Positions 9,216 to 18,546 of a DNA stretch of 64,000 nt are shown piece by piece (position 1 is the first letter of the stretch; each line of letters begins with the position of its first letter). Position numbers and translations under genes: made by a program. A model generated the notes under the pieces. That model was not told the DNA's origin, did not search any database, and was given only the letters and a program-made list of their open reading frames with translations. The stretch is from positions 1 to 64,000 of the forward strand of contig NZ_BMMH01000001.1 in the NCBI RefSeq assembly GCF_014645735.1, given 5' to 3'. The DNA comes from Nocardia jinanensis. Lineage in GTDB: Bacteria > Actinomycetota > Actinomycetes > Mycobacteriales > Mycobacteriaceae.

Positions 9216-10041
9216 GTACGACCCGCGCCCCGCCACAGTCGGCGGACGATGCGAACAGTTCCGCCCAGGTTCAGGCCGGCCGACGCACCGCCGACGCCGG
9301 TCTCCGTTCGGCCTGTTTCGAGGCGACCCGGAGATGAATACGCCGCCGCTTCGGCCGGTGCTCGCCGACCCGCTACCGGCCGATGGTCAGCGAGCGTCGA
9401 AAGGCTTTTCGGAGCCGCATTGCAAACGCGCCCCGTTCGAGAAATAACCGAGCCCGACAGTAAGGCCTTCCGTCCTGCCGGGCCGGCCGCGGAGACCAGC
9501 ACATCGATCGCCGGCTTCTCGCGGCGGCAATACGATATCGCGGACCGCGGCCGGTCGGATCATCGGTCGAGAGTGTTGTGCGACGAGAACAAAGCCACTC
9601 CGCTGAATGTGCAATGCGGACAAACTTTCGGAAAGTTCAGGCGGTTTCATTGTCCACAACAGAGCGCTTCAGTAGGGTTGTCCGGGCCGATCTCAACACG
9701 CTGCCCGGTGCCGATACAGACTGAAAAGGAAGTGCGAAAACAAAGTGTTTCGGTATTCGGCGAAGCGGTCGCAACGGTTGTCGTATTCGTTGCGTGCACG
9801 GCCTGCCGAGGTAGCAGTCGAGAACAGGCAGAAAAATTTTCATTCCTGCCGAATGCGCCGATCGGAGTCGATCTCTCCCCATTGACACCGCGGATGAAGT
9901 CACCGCATTACGCGCAACTCTTTGCCATCGCAACGGCCTTCCGGGATGGAAGGGCCGCGAGGCAGTCCACGTCTGTGCATTCATCAGAGTTTTCACAATA
10001 TTCACCTGAAGTTTTTATCCAGGAGCTCGGTAACAACGTCG
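9216..10041. other. long non-coding stretch before the desaturase
   Basis: About 830 bases with noticeably lower GC from 9590 on. The open frames here have shadow-like composition and no family signature. It presumably holds the desaturase promoter and a long leader; I could not place a -10/-35 pair with confidence. Confidence 0.4.
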
Positions 10042-11349
10042 ATGGCTATCACAGACATAAAGGCATTCGCTCATCTCACCGAGGCCGATATCGAGGCGCT
10101 CGGCCACGAACTGGATCGGATTCGCTCAGACATCCAGGGATCACTCGGACAGCGAGACGCCGACTATATTCGGCGTGTCGTCGCATTTCAGCGCGGACTC
10201 GAAACAGCGTCGCGCCTGATGCTGCTGTGCGGCGGGCGGTACCGGGGCGCGCGGATCGCCGGCACCCTGATGCTGGCGGGCTCCAAGATCATCGAGATGA
10301 TGGAGGCCGGTCACAACATCAGCCATGGGCAATGGGATTGGATGAACGACCCGGAGATCCACTCCGCCGGCTGGGAGTGGGATTTCGCCGGGCCTTCCGC
10401 CCATTGGAAACGCGCGCACAACCATGTTCACCACACCTATACCAACGTGTACGGCATGGACACGGATCTCGGTTTCGCCGTGCTCCGGATGACGCGCGAT
10501 GAGCCCTGGCGTCCGATTCATCTGATCCAGCCCGTCACCAGCCTGGCCATCGCGGCGGGTTTCGAGATCGCCATTGCCGTGCACGACCTGGCGGTCGAGC
10601 GCCGGCACCGTGGCATCCCCCGGAGCCACTGGCGGTCGAAGCCGAACACCGTCTTCGCGCGCAAGCTCGCCAGTCAGGCCGGCAAGGATCTGCTGTTCTA
10701 TCCGGCGCTGAGCGGACGGCGTTTCGAGCACACACTCGTTGCGAACGCCTCCGCGCTGCTGCTGCGGAACGTGTGGTCCTTCGTGGTGATCATGTGCGGT
10801 CATTTTCCCGACGGAGCCGAGAAGTTCACCATCGAACAACTGGACACCGAAACTCGAGGCGAGTGGTATCTTCGGCAGCTGCTGGGCAGCGCCAACTTTC
10901 ACGCCGGCCCCGGGCTGGCGCTCATGACCGGCAACCTCTGCTACCAGATCGAACACCACCTGTTTCCCGACCTGCCGAGCAACCGCTACCCCGAGATCGC
11001 CCAGCGTGTCCGCGCCCTGTGCGACAAATACGATCTGCCCTACACCACCGGCTCGCTACCCGCGCAGTTCTGGCTGGCCTACCGCACTATCTGGAAACTC
11101 GCGCTGCCGGACGGGCTTCTGCGCGGTACCACCGACGACGCCACCGAAACCAGGTCCGAACGGAAGTTCCCGGAGGTTTCGCCCGGCAACAGATCCACCC
11201 GGCAAACGATCGATCCGGTCACCGGCGCCCGGCGTGGACTCCGCACCGCGTTGGCCGCGGGAGCCGCGGCACGAGGCAAGGATCCAGGAACCGGCCGCGG
11301 ATTCCGGCGCTGGATCGCGGCGTTCGCCGGCAGGCGGGAACAGCGGTGA
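10042..11349 (+). CDS. membrane fatty-acid desaturase (DesA3-like)
   Basis: 435 aa from ATG 10042 (AGGAG at 10021-10025). Integral membrane di-iron desaturase that would introduce a cis double bond into acyl-CoA or acyl-lipid chains with electrons from a reductase. The three histidine boxes are intact: HNISH at 91-95, HNHVHH at 126-131 and QIEHH at 302-306. The block GHNISHGQWDWMNDPEIHS...WEWD closely follows mycobacterial DesA3, the stearoyl-CoA delta-9 desaturase. A basic tail of about 75 residues after the core is longer than usual. Its stop overlaps the GTG of the patatin-like gene, so the two are translationally coupled, which suggests joint action on membrane lipid. Confidence 0.88.
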   Translation: MAITDIKAFAHLTEADIEALGHELDRIRSDIQGSLGQRDADYIRRVVAFQRGLETASRLMLLCGGRYRGARIAGTLMLAGSKIIEMMEAGHNISHGQWDWMNDPEIHSAGWEWDFAGPSAHWKRAHNHVHHTYTNVYGMDTDLGFAVLRMTRDEPWRPIHLIQPVTSLAIAAGFEIAIAVHDLAVERRHRGIPRSHWRSKPNTVFARKLASQAGKDLLFYPALSGRRFEHTLVANASALLLRNVWSFVVIMCGHFPDGAEKFTIEQLDTETRGEWYLRQLLGSANFHAGPGLALMTGNLCYQIEHHLFPDLPSNRYPEIAQRVRALCDKYDLPYTTGSLPAQFWLAYRTIWKLALPDGLLRGTTDDATETRSERKFPEVSPGNRSTRQTIDPVTGARRGLRTALAAGAAARGKDPGTGRGFRRWIAAFAGRREQR

Positions 11350-12344
11350 AAGAGCAGTCGTCGACGGAGGAACGCCCGGTAGTCCGGATCATCGCGGGTG
11401 TGGCCGGCCGCAGCCTCGCCATGATGGTGGGAATGGCCATCGGGACGGTCGATGCCCTGACTGCCCGGCGAGCCCAGCACAACCGGCGACCGGCCCCCGC
11501 CCTGCAACCGGTGGTCGTGGGCGTCAGCGGTGGCGCGCTCGCGGCTACCGCGATCGCGCTGAACATGACACGCGAGCGGGCGCGCGGGATCGCCATCGAT
11601 CATCCCGAGCACGAAGTGCTGGGCGCCAGGAGCCTCCGCAGTCTGATGACACGCCGTGCCCTCTACCCACAGGCACGAATTCGCGAACTCGCCCATGCCT
11701 TCGCTGGTGATCGCACATTTGCCGATTTCGCCCTCGGGCCGCCGGGCCGAGAACTCCCCCAGGCGACATCGTCACTGCTCATCCCCGTCTATGCGGCCGG
11801 ACACGGCACATTGCTGCTGCCGCGTGATCTGCCGAAGCTGGGCTTGGCCGACCTGCCGGTCGCGGACGCGATCGTCGCCGCTACCCGGATACCGGGGGCT
11901 TTACCCGCGGCCGCCGGGCTCGACGGGGTCTTCGACGGTGGCTGCCAATACCGGGTCCCGCACGATATCTTCTCCCCACACCCCGCCCTGATCCTCGACC
12001 TGTACGGGCCGCAACCGTACGACAGCCGAGGCGGACTGATATTCCCGCTGCTCCATCCATCGCTGCCCGCGATCGCGCATCGCCCGCGGCCGTTCCAGGA
12101 CCAGGCCCTGCGTGATTCGACCATCTTCGCCCACCAGCCTTACGGTGCGGCGCTCAATGCACCCGCACGAACGTCCGATGAACTGTTCGACACCGGCTAC
12201 GACATCGCCGCGACCTGGATTCGGACCCGCACCGAAGAGCAACTGCTGAACGTCGTCGACGCGCACGTTCTGGGGTTGCCGGAAAAAGGTCCCGCGGCCG
12301 ACCGACACGAGCAGGCCGGGGGTCTGTCACGCGCGGCCGGGTGA
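11346..12344 (+). CDS. patatin-like phospholipase/acyl hydrolase
   Basis: 332 aa from GTG 11346, overlapping the desaturase stop as GTGA. The nucleophile elbow GVSGGA (about residues 59-64) and the catalytic DGG (VFDGGCQ) with a preceding ATRIPGALPA block are the patatin Ser-Asp dyad signatures. Patatins release fatty acids from phospholipid or acyl esters. The usual Gly-rich oxyanion loop (GGGxRG) before the nucleophile is not recognisable; the N-terminus instead reads VVRIIAGVAGRSLAMMVG. Coupling to the desaturase suggests lipid remodelling, for example release of acyl chains for desaturation. Substrate unknown. Confidence 0.7.
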   Translation: MKEQSSTEERPVVRIIAGVAGRSLAMMVGMAIGTVDALTARRAQHNRRPAPALQPVVVGVSGGALAATAIALNMTRERARGIAIDHPEHEVLGARSLRSLMTRRALYPQARIRELAHAFAGDRTFADFALGPPGRELPQATSSLLIPVYAAGHGTLLLPRDLPKLGLADLPVADAIVAATRIPGALPAAAGLDGVFDGGCQYRVPHDIFSPHPALILDLYGPQPYDSRGGLIFPLLHPSLPAIAHRPRPFQDQALRDSTIFAHQPYGAALNAPARTSDELFDTGYDIAATWIRTRTEEQLLNVVDAHVLGLPEKGPAADRHEQAGGLSRAAG

Positions 12345-12519
12345 CGACCGCGACTGCCGCCGGGCCCGCCGGGAACCCGACGCGAGAATGCGGCGGCCCG
12401 GCGGTGTCCCCCGTCGCCGCGCCGGGCCGTGGCCCGAGCCGCGAAGTAAGGCACCCGATGACCGGCACACGGCTCTGCCGAACCGGCGGGGCCGGCACGC
12501 TCTGCGCGACGAGCCGGGC

Positions 12520-13233
12520 ATGCGAGAGGATGTCTATCGGCGTACCGTCGAGTCTGTGAGCAGCGGCGACGCGCCGGCGGCGACGGTAGAAGGCTCGGGT
12601 CTGTGGGCCCGGGCGTTCGCGAGGCTGTACGACCCGCTGCTGTGGGTGGGTGAGAGAGCGGGGATGGGCGCTCGCCGCCGGGATCTGCTCGGCCGCGCGA
12701 GGGGCCGAACTGTCGAACTCGGCAGCGGCACCGGCCTCAATCTCGACTACTACCCCGACGGCCTCGACGAGCTGATCCTGACCGAACCGGAGGCCGCGAT
12801 GCGTGCACGGTTGACGCGACGGCTGCATAACAGCCGCCGCCGGGCGCGTGTACTCGACGCACCGGCGGAAAGACTGCCGTTCGCGGATGAAACCGTGGAT
12901 ACGGTCGTCTCGACGCTGGTGTTGTGCACTGTCGACGACCCCGATCCAGTGTTGCGGGAGATCGAGCGCGTATTGCACCCTCGCGGCCGCCTGTTGTTTC
13001 TCGAGCATGTGCGTTCCCGGTCACCGCGACTTGCCTACTGGCAGGACCGCCTCGCCGGCCCGTGGCGCCGGTTCGCGGAGGGTTGCCATTGCAACCGTGC
13101 CACCCTCGAGCTGATCCGGGGGCGCGGGCTGGACGTCGAAGACGTGCAGGAAACGTCGTGGCGGGGTATGCCCCCGATCGTTCGACCGCTGACCATGGGC
13201 GTGGCCACCAAAGCGGCAGCCGGCCAGAGCTGA
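12520..13233 (+). CDS. class I SAM-dependent methyltransferase
   Basis: 237 aa if ATG 12520 is used; a GTG at 12556 is an alternative. The SAM-binding motif I reads VELGSGTGLN, followed by the acidic LTEPE, PAERLPFADETVDTVVSTLVLC (motifs II-III) and PRGRLLFLEHVRS, which is the pattern of Methyltransf_11/METTL7-like enzymes. The C-terminal GCHCNRATLELI segment fits the METTL7/UbiE-like group. It lies about 175 bases after the patatin gene on the same strand. Substrate cannot be told. Confidence 0.8.
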   Translation: MREDVYRRTVESVSSGDAPAATVEGSGLWARAFARLYDPLLWVGERAGMGARRRDLLGRARGRTVELGSGTGLNLDYYPDGLDELILTEPEAAMRARLTRRLHNSRRRARVLDAPAERLPFADETVDTVVSTLVLCTVDDPDPVLREIERVLHPRGRLLFLEHVRSRSPRLAYWQDRLAGPWRRFAEGCHCNRATLELIRGRGLDVEDVQETSWRGMPPIVRPLTMGVATKAAAGQS

Positions 13234-13625
13234 GACCGCACCGTCACACACCCAGCGCGGGCTGCTGCCGAATCCGACTGTGCCTGTTCGCGGGGCCGCG
13301 GGCATGGTGGCACCGCCGGTCTCGGCCGGGATCGCGGCACCGGTTCCGGCGGAGCACGATCCCGGGCCGCCGTCGACGTGATGCTCCCGGGGCTGCCCGT
13401 TCACCGATTACCGTTGAGGCCCTTCACAATCCGTGACGCCCCATCCACGAGCGAGCATGTCCCGGTCGATGCGCTCGAATTCGGCACCGAGGTCTCCGGC
13501 CGCCGAGATGGGGCGTCTTCGCGTCGCCGTCGGATTCTGCCCTGCACCGGAGTTCCGCGCTTCTGGGATTACGGGCCTGCGGCCGGTGCGGACCGCGCCG
13601 CGTTTCCACCCGGCGCGGGACCCGG
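13234..13625. other. intergenic region between convergent genes
   Basis: About 390 bases separating the methyltransferase gene from the convergent membrane-protein gene. I see no gene with family support and no clear hairpin terminator. Confidence 0.4.
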
Positions 13626-14228
13626 TCAGCGGATACGGTGGCGGCGGAATTCGAGGACGGTGGCGACCGCGTAGCCGCCACCACCGGCCACGGCGAGGAT
13701 CCAGAACAGGCCGGGTGTGCTGAAGAAGAGTGCGGTGGTGGAGACCAGTGCGAGCCAGACGCCGAAACTGTAGTGCAGGATGTTGCGGCGTGCGGCACCT
13801 TCGCTGAGGTACATCAGGCCGACGATGAGACCGGATCCGGCCGGCCAGAGTACGGCTTGCAGATCGGGCGCGGCCAGGCTCGACGAGAGGCCGGTGATGG
13901 CCAGGAACAAGGCCACAAAGGCGACGGCCCAGGAGAGTCCGAGGAGCTGGCCACTGAGAACATCGGGTTTACTGGCACCGCGCTGAGCGCGCAGAGCCGC
14001 GACGGTGGCGCATACGGTCCCGATCGCGAGACCGATACCGAGCAGGGTCAGCGGCAACCAGGCGGGCAGCGTGACCAGCGGGCTCTCGCCCTGGGAGATC
14101 GCCGCGGCGCCGTGTCCGAGGATGTAGGCGAGTCCGAAGCTGATGTAGGTGGCGCGGTTGTCGACATCACCGCCGCGGGTGACGGCGGCGACGGTGGGAA
14201 TCGGGGTGGCGAGATCGGCAGTGGTCAT
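13626..14228 (-). CDS. six-helix integral membrane protein, unknown function
   Basis: 200 aa from ATG 14228, preceded by GGAGG eight bases upstream. About six hydrophobic helices: ISFGLAYILGHGAAA, WLPLTLLGIGLAIGTV, LGLSWAVAFVALFLA, LWPAGSGLIVGLMYL, SFGVWLALVSTTAL and LFWILAVAGGGGYAVAT, with a short N-terminal tail and Arg-rich C-terminus. No family was recognised with confidence. It lies downstream of the quinone-oxidoreductase gene on the same strand and may be co-transcribed, about 105 bases apart. Confidence 0.65.
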   Translation of the reverse strand: MTTADLATPIPTVAAVTRGGDVDNRATYISFGLAYILGHGAAAISQGESPLVTLPAWLPLTLLGIGLAIGTVCATVAALRAQRGASKPDVLSGQLLGLSWAVAFVALFLAITGLSSSLAAPDLQAVLWPAGSGLIVGLMYLSEGAARRNILHYSFGVWLALVSTTALFFSTPGLFWILAVAGGGGYAVATVLEFRRHRIR

Positions 14229-14334
14229 GGCTGGAGCCTCCGAGGTGTGGGTGTGGATATACACGAGGTGGAACGGGGGAAAGACAACCGCCGCTCAGCG
14301 AGCGATGGCACGCGGCGTCACAGCACGGTCGTCG

Positions 14335-15390
14335 TCACGACAGGCTTCGGTCCGGCACGATGACGACCTTGCCCGCGACGGTGTGCGATTCCGCCAGCGC
14401 CAGTGCCGAACCGGCTTCCGATAGTGGGAACTGCGCGGCGATCTGTGGGGTCAGCACGCCGTCGGCCAACAGTTGCAGCACCTGAGTGAGGTCTTCGCGC
14501 AACCGTCGGCGGAAGGCATCGAGGTGGCGTCGGCCGGCCCAGAGGTTGTAGAAGTGGGCGCTCTTGCCGTTGGGCAGGTAGTTCCACATCGCCAGTCGCG
14601 CGAACAGTTTCAGCACCGGTAGTTGCGGATTGTCGTCCGCGTCTTTCGACGCCGCGGTGCCATAGGACACCAGCGTTCCGCCCCGGCGCAGCAGGCGCCA
14701 CGACTCCACCACCGCGGCACCACCCACGTGATCGAATACCGCGTCCACGCCGTCCGGCGCGAGCTGCCGGATCCGCTGGTACATATCCGGTTCGCGGTAA
14801 TCGACCGGGGTCACGCCCTGCTCACGCAGGGCGGCGTGGTGACGCGGGGCGGCCGTGCCGATCACCGCGATCCCGGCGTGGCGGGCCAGCTGCACGAGCG
14901 TGGAGCCGACGCCGCCGTTGGCGCCCAGCACCACTATCGTCCCGCCGGAGCGCACCGCGGCTGTTCCGTGCAGCATCTGCCAGGCCGTGACACCGTTGAC
15001 CACCACGGTCTCCGCGGCGGCCGGCGACAGGCCATCGGGTACCGCGACCAGATCTCCGGCGTCCAGCAGCAGCGCGCCGGCCCAGGCGCCGACCTTGGTG
15101 ACCGCCGCGAACCGGCGCCCGATCAGCGTGGCATCCACCCCTGGGCCGGTCGCCGTCACGGTGCCGACCACGTCGTAACCCGGCACGAAAGGAAACGGCG
15201 GCTGGTCGAAGTACTTGCCGAGCCGCATCTGCTGCTCGGCGAAACATACGCCGGTCGCCTCCATCCGCAGTACAACCTGCCCCGCGGCGGGCGACGGAAG
15301 TTCGCGGGTGGTGACCCGCAGGCCGCCCGGCTCGACTTCGCCCGGCAGGACGATCTCGGTGACCGTCGTTGTGGCGGTGTTGTTTTCCAT
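14335..15390 (-). CDS. zinc-free MDR alcohol dehydrogenase / quinone oxidoreductase
   Basis: 351 aa. N-terminal GroES-like domain (about 25-130) with FPFVPGYDVVGTV, then a Rossmann domain with IVVLGANGGVGSTLVQLA at about 151-168 (NADPH site) and FDHVGGA, the quinone-oxidoreductase (QOR/Qor2) pattern. The Cys and His ligands of zinc-dependent dehydrogenases are absent. Expected to reduce quinones or alpha,beta-unsaturated carbonyls with NADPH. Divergent from the TetR gene at 15499, with the repeated operator between them, so it is probably the main target of that regulator and induced by an electrophile. Confidence 0.85.
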   Translation of the reverse strand: MENNTATTTVTEIVLPGEVEPGGLRVTTRELPSPAAGQVVLRMEATGVCFAEQQMRLGKYFDQPPFPFVPGYDVVGTVTATGPGVDATLIGRRFAAVTKVGAWAGALLLDAGDLVAVPDGLSPAAAETVVVNGVTAWQMLHGTAAVRSGGTIVVLGANGGVGSTLVQLARHAGIAVIGTAAPRHHAALREQGVTPVDYREPDMYQRIRQLAPDGVDAVFDHVGGAAVVESWRLLRRGGTLVSYGTAASKDADDNPQLPVLKLFARLAMWNYLPNGKSAHFYNLWAGRRHLDAFRRRLREDLTQVLQLLADGVLTPQIAAQFPLSEAGSALALAESHTVAGKVVIVPDRSLS

Positions 15391-15417
15391 GATGCGTTGC
15401 GCTCCGATCCTTAACAG

Positions 15418-15476
15418 CTAACGCCCGTAAGGCTACGCATGTAAGTCGGATAACCGCAAGAGCTAACACATGTAAG
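15418..15476. promoter_or_regulatory. triple operator repeat in the oxidoreductase/TetR intergenic region
   Basis: Three copies of a half-palindromic motif: CTAACGCCCGTAAG (15418-15431), CTACGCATGTAAG (15433-15445) and CTAACACATGTAAG (15463-15476). Each is an imperfect dyad (CTAAC/GTAAG). Position between divergent genes, one of them TetR, fits the binding sites of that repressor. Confidence 0.65.
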
Positions 15477-15498
15477 TTTTGTGCTGTAAGGTGATTTC

Positions 15499-16140
15499 AT
15501 GAGCGATGACCACACCGCGACGCGTACCCGCATTCGCAACCCGCGCGGGGAAGGGGCCCGACTGCGCGACGAGATCGTCGCGGCAGCCGTAACGCTGCTC
15601 GACGAAACCGGCGAGGAAAGCGCCGTCACCCTGCGCTCCGTGGCTCGCCGAGCCGGAATCGCCGCTCCCTCGATCTACCGCCACTTCCCCGATCAGCCGG
15701 CCATCATGCTGGCAGTGGTGCGGAAAGCCTTCGCCGAGCTCGACGAACAATTGCGCGCCGCAGTGGACGCCGCGGGCCCCGAGCCCCGGGAGAAACTGCT
15801 GGCCGTGTGCCACGGCTATCTGGAGTTCGCTCGCCTCCGTCCGGGGCGGTACCGCACCATGTTCGGCGGGCTCTGGTCACCGGATCTGAACGAAAGCTCG
15901 GTCACCGAGAACGATGTCGCCACCCTCGGCGGGGCGAGCATGCGGCTGCTGGGAACGGCGCTCGAGAACTGCGTCGCCGACGGCTGCGCCACCAGCACCG
16001 ACCCGGCCGCCGACGCGGTCGCGCTCTGGCTCGGCCTGCACGGGCTCGCCCACCAGCGAGCGGCTGCCCCCTCGTTCCCGTGGCCGTCCGATATCGCCGA
16101 ACGAGTCATCACCACGCTCGCGCACTTCACCGACGCGTGA
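15499..16140 (+). CDS. TetR-family repressor
   Basis: 213 aa, start ATG 15499 with AAGG at 15488. N-terminal helix-turn-helix: LRSVARRAGIAAPSIYRHFPDQ at about 50-71, in the usual TetR position. The C-terminal ligand-binding part (TetR_C-like, GLWSPDLNES..., LGLHGLAHQRAA) resembles the WHG-domain subgroup. Likely represses itself and the divergent oxidoreductase through the repeated CTAAC-N-GTAAG sites. Confidence 0.85.
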   Translation: MSDDHTATRTRIRNPRGEGARLRDEIVAAAVTLLDETGEESAVTLRSVARRAGIAAPSIYRHFPDQPAIMLAVVRKAFAELDEQLRAAVDAAGPEPREKLLAVCHGYLEFARLRPGRYRTMFGGLWSPDLNESSVTENDVATLGGASMRLLGTALENCVADGCATSTDPAADAVALWLGLHGLAHQRAAAPSFPWPSDIAERVITTLAHFTDA

Positions 16141-16236
16141 GAAACCATCGCATGCGGCCCTTGCGCGGTCCGGCAGCGGGACAATACGAGACCTCGCGCA
16201 TTCACCGGTACCGGTGCTGCCGAGCTGACCCACCTG

Positions 16237-16455
16237 ATGCGCTCGACGGGCGGATGGGGGGACCGGGAACCACTACACGAGGTGTACGCGTCGGTCGCCG
16301 CGACCGGCACGGTGTGGTGGGCCATCGAATTCGCAGCGGGTGGAAATCAGCTCAGCAGAGAGTTCGCCGAGCACGCCCCGCTCCCCGAGGGGCCGGTCTT
16401 CGCCGAGATAGCCGCAGCCGTCCGATGGCTGGCCTCGGACACCGACCGGCATTGA
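16237..16455 (+). CDS. possible small hypothetical protein
   Basis: 72 aa at most in this frame from ATG 16237 (the frame is open further upstream). Composition is protein-like (LHEVYASVAATGTVWWAIEFAAGG...FAEIAAAVRWLAS) with good G/C third positions, but there is no clear ribosome-binding site and no family match. It might be the end of a decayed helical-bundle gene. The rest of 16141-16768 holds nothing I can call. Confidence 0.3.
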   Translation: MRSTGGWGDREPLHEVYASVAATGTVWWAIEFAAGGNQLSREFAEHAPLPEGPVFAEIAAAVRWLASDTDRH

Positions 16456-16768
16456 TCGAATAGGGTCCAGAATGGAGCGTTACCCGCGCCACTGATCGGA
16501 GCCGAGTGCCCGCGATGGACACAGAGATCGAGGCGACGATCAGGCGGATATCGCCGACGCCCGAAGGTATGTGAACGCTGCGCGGACCTCCCGGCCACTG
16601 CGCGGCGAACCGGGTCCCGGTCGCCGTGTCACCGGATACACGCAGGTAGGTTCGCCTTGCACGCACGAGCGGCAATTGACGACCGCGGGACGGGACGGCG
16701 CTACGCCGGCCGGAACCGCACCGCAGCACTTTCCGATCACGTCCTACCTACATCGAGGAAGGATTCGC

Positions 16769-17716
16769 ATGGGCCGGGATCTGACGCAGTACGAGTTGCT
16801 CGCCGAACTGGAGCCGGTGGTCGCCGAAAATCTCGATCGGCACCTGGCGACGGCCAAGAACTGGAACCCGCACGACTATGTGCCCTGGGACGAGGGCCGC
16901 AATTTCTCCGCGCTCGGCGGAATCGACTGGGAGCCCGGCCAGTCACGGCTGTCGGAGGTCGCCCGGGTCGCGATGATCACGAACCTGCTCACCGAGGACA
17001 ATCTGCCCTCCTACCACCGGACGATCAGCGAGCACTTCTGCCGGGACGGCGCCTGGGGTACGTGGGTGGACCGCTGGACCGCGGAGGAGAACCGGCACGC
17101 CATCGTCATGCGCGACTACCTGATCGTCACCCGTGGGGTCGATCCGGTCGCGCTGGAGAACGACCGGATGGTGCATCTGTCCCGCGGTGTGCAGGCGCCG
17201 GAGTACTTTCTCGGGATGCTGGATCAGGTCGCCTATGTGACCTTCCAGGAACTGGCCACCCGAATCAGTCACCGGTGCACCGGCCGGGTCTGTGAGGATC
17301 CACTCGCCGACGCGATGCTCAAGCGGATCGCCGCCGACGAGAACCTGCACATGCTCTTCTACCGCAATATCGGCAGCGCCGCGTTCGACCTCGCACCGGA
17401 TCAGGCCATGGAATCGGTCACCAAGATCGTGCAGGATTTCGCCATGCCGGGGCGCGGTATGCCCGACTGGCGCCGCAACGGCGTGTTGATGGTCAAGCAC
17501 GGCATCTACGATCTGCGCCAGCATCTCGACGAGGTACTTCTTCCGGTGCTGCGGATCTGGGACATCTTCGATCGCACCGATTTCACCGCCCGCGGCGAGC
17601 GCAGCCGCGAGGAACTGTGCCGATATCTCGACAAACTGAGCCACGACGTCGAGCGATTCGAGGAGCGGCGGGCCCGGCTGCTGCAACGAGAAGCCGCGAA
17701 GACCGCGGCCGGCTGA
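16769..17716 (+). CDS. acyl-ACP desaturase (DesA1/DesA2 type)
   Basis: 315 aa from ATG 16769 preceded by AGGAAGG. Soluble di-iron ferritin-like enzyme that desaturates acyl-ACP. Iron ligands are visible in the two helix pairs: E76 (LLTEDNLPSYH) with EENRH at 106-110, and E161 (FQELATRISH) with DENLH at 190-194. The HDYVPWDEGRNF N-terminal block is typical. Mycobacteria use DesA1/DesA2 in mycolic acid precursor desaturation, so this gene supports a mycolic-acid actinomycete. The open frame extends upstream to 16571 without a start signal and is discarded. Confidence 0.88.
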   Translation: MGRDLTQYELLAELEPVVAENLDRHLATAKNWNPHDYVPWDEGRNFSALGGIDWEPGQSRLSEVARVAMITNLLTEDNLPSYHRTISEHFCRDGAWGTWVDRWTAEENRHAIVMRDYLIVTRGVDPVALENDRMVHLSRGVQAPEYFLGMLDQVAYVTFQELATRISHRCTGRVCEDPLADAMLKRIAADENLHMLFYRNIGSAAFDLAPDQAMESVTKIVQDFAMPGRGMPDWRRNGVLMVKHGIYDLRQHLDEVLLPVLRIWDIFDRTDFTARGERSREELCRYLDKLSHDVERFEERRARLLQREAAKTAAG

Positions 17717-18057
17717 GTCCTCGCGCTGATATCGACGAGTCCGGAGCCGCGGCCGGCTCGCCCCGACCGGGGAGCGGGCCGCGCCCCGGCGCCTCCTCGA
17801 CACAGCTCCGGTGACGGCTTCGACCCGGGTTCGTTTCGGCGATTACGCGTCCTACTTCCGGTGACCAGCGGTTGTGGTCGGGTGCAGGGTCCAGGCGGCA
17901 AAATCTTGCCGCACAACCTTTCTCGGCCGCGCAGTGCGGAAGATTCCACGAAGTTGATCTAGATCGAGTCCGGTTTCGTTGCTAGGCTGTTGCTGCTGAC
18001 GGAGTCGGGTTCACCGACCTCCGGCACGAACCCAGTTGGTAACAGGAGCCTTTCGTC
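17717..18057. other. intergenic region before the Roadblock genes
   Basis: About 340 bases without a gene. A TTGCTAGGCT near 17980-17990 could serve as a -10 region for the Roadblock operon. AGGAG at about 18044 precedes an in-frame ATG at 18058. Confidence 0.35.
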
Positions 18058-18177
18058 ATGCCCTGCTGTTCATCGACCCTCAACTCGTCGTTCAGTAGTG
18101 TGCCGAGAGCCGACCTCTCGATAGAAAAGTCCGCGGAGCGTCGATACAGAACGCCGCACGGACGCAGGAGCTTCCAC

Positions 18178-18546
18178 ATGAATATGGACGACGCACTACG
18201 CGAGGGAATGAGCGTGGACGGGGCGATCGGCATCGCGCTCGTCGACGCGGGCAGCGGAATGTTGCTGGCGAAACAGGGCGGCAATTCCGTTTTCGACCTC
18301 GAGGTCGCCGGCGCCGTGAACACCGAGGTTCTGCGCGCGAAACTACGTGCTATCGAAGCCTTGCAGCTGAACGACTCCGTCCAGGACATCCTCGTCACTC
18401 TCGACGCCCAGTACCACATCATCATGCCGCTGGCCCGGAATGCCGACGAGCAACTCTTTCTCTACCTGGCGCTGGACCGCTCACGCGCCAACCTGGCTCT
18501 CGCCCGCCATCAGCTCCGTCGCGTCGAACAAGCGATCAGACTATGA
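18178..18546 (+). CDS. Roadblock/LC7 domain protein 1
   Basis: 122 aa from ATG 18178 (AGGAG at 18166-18170). A single Roadblock/LC7-like alpha/beta domain: helix with MDDALREGMSVDGAIGIALVDAGSGMLLA, then NSVFDLEVAGAVNTEVLRAKLRAIEAL and VQDILVTLDAQYHIIMPL. Such proteins are partners of small GTPases (MglB-like) in bacteria. The frame is open upstream to a second ATG at 18058, also with an AGGAG, giving a possible 162-aa form with an N-terminal CCSS segment. It overlaps the next gene by ATGA. No MglA-like GTPase, DUF742 protein or sensor kinase follows, so it is not a complete Streptomyces-type conservon. Confidence 0.75.
   Translation: MNMDDALREGMSVDGAIGIALVDAGSGMLLAKQGGNSVFDLEVAGAVNTEVLRAKLRAIEALQLNDSVQDILVTLDAQYHIIMPLARNADEQLFLYLALDRSRANLALARHQLRRVEQAIRL

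Noticed and set aside
9789..9863. Fifth copy of the conserved element near GTGCAC at 9794
   Set aside because: Only GTGCAC matches; the TAG at the required offset and the other blocks are missing.
9249..10502. 417-codon plus-strand open frame
   Set aside because: It runs through the AT-richer leader and into the desaturase in another frame; its second half is a shadow and the first has no family match.
13638..14363. 241-codon plus-strand frame
   Set aside because: Antisense to the six-helix membrane gene; the minus frame has an obvious membrane pattern and ribosome-binding site.
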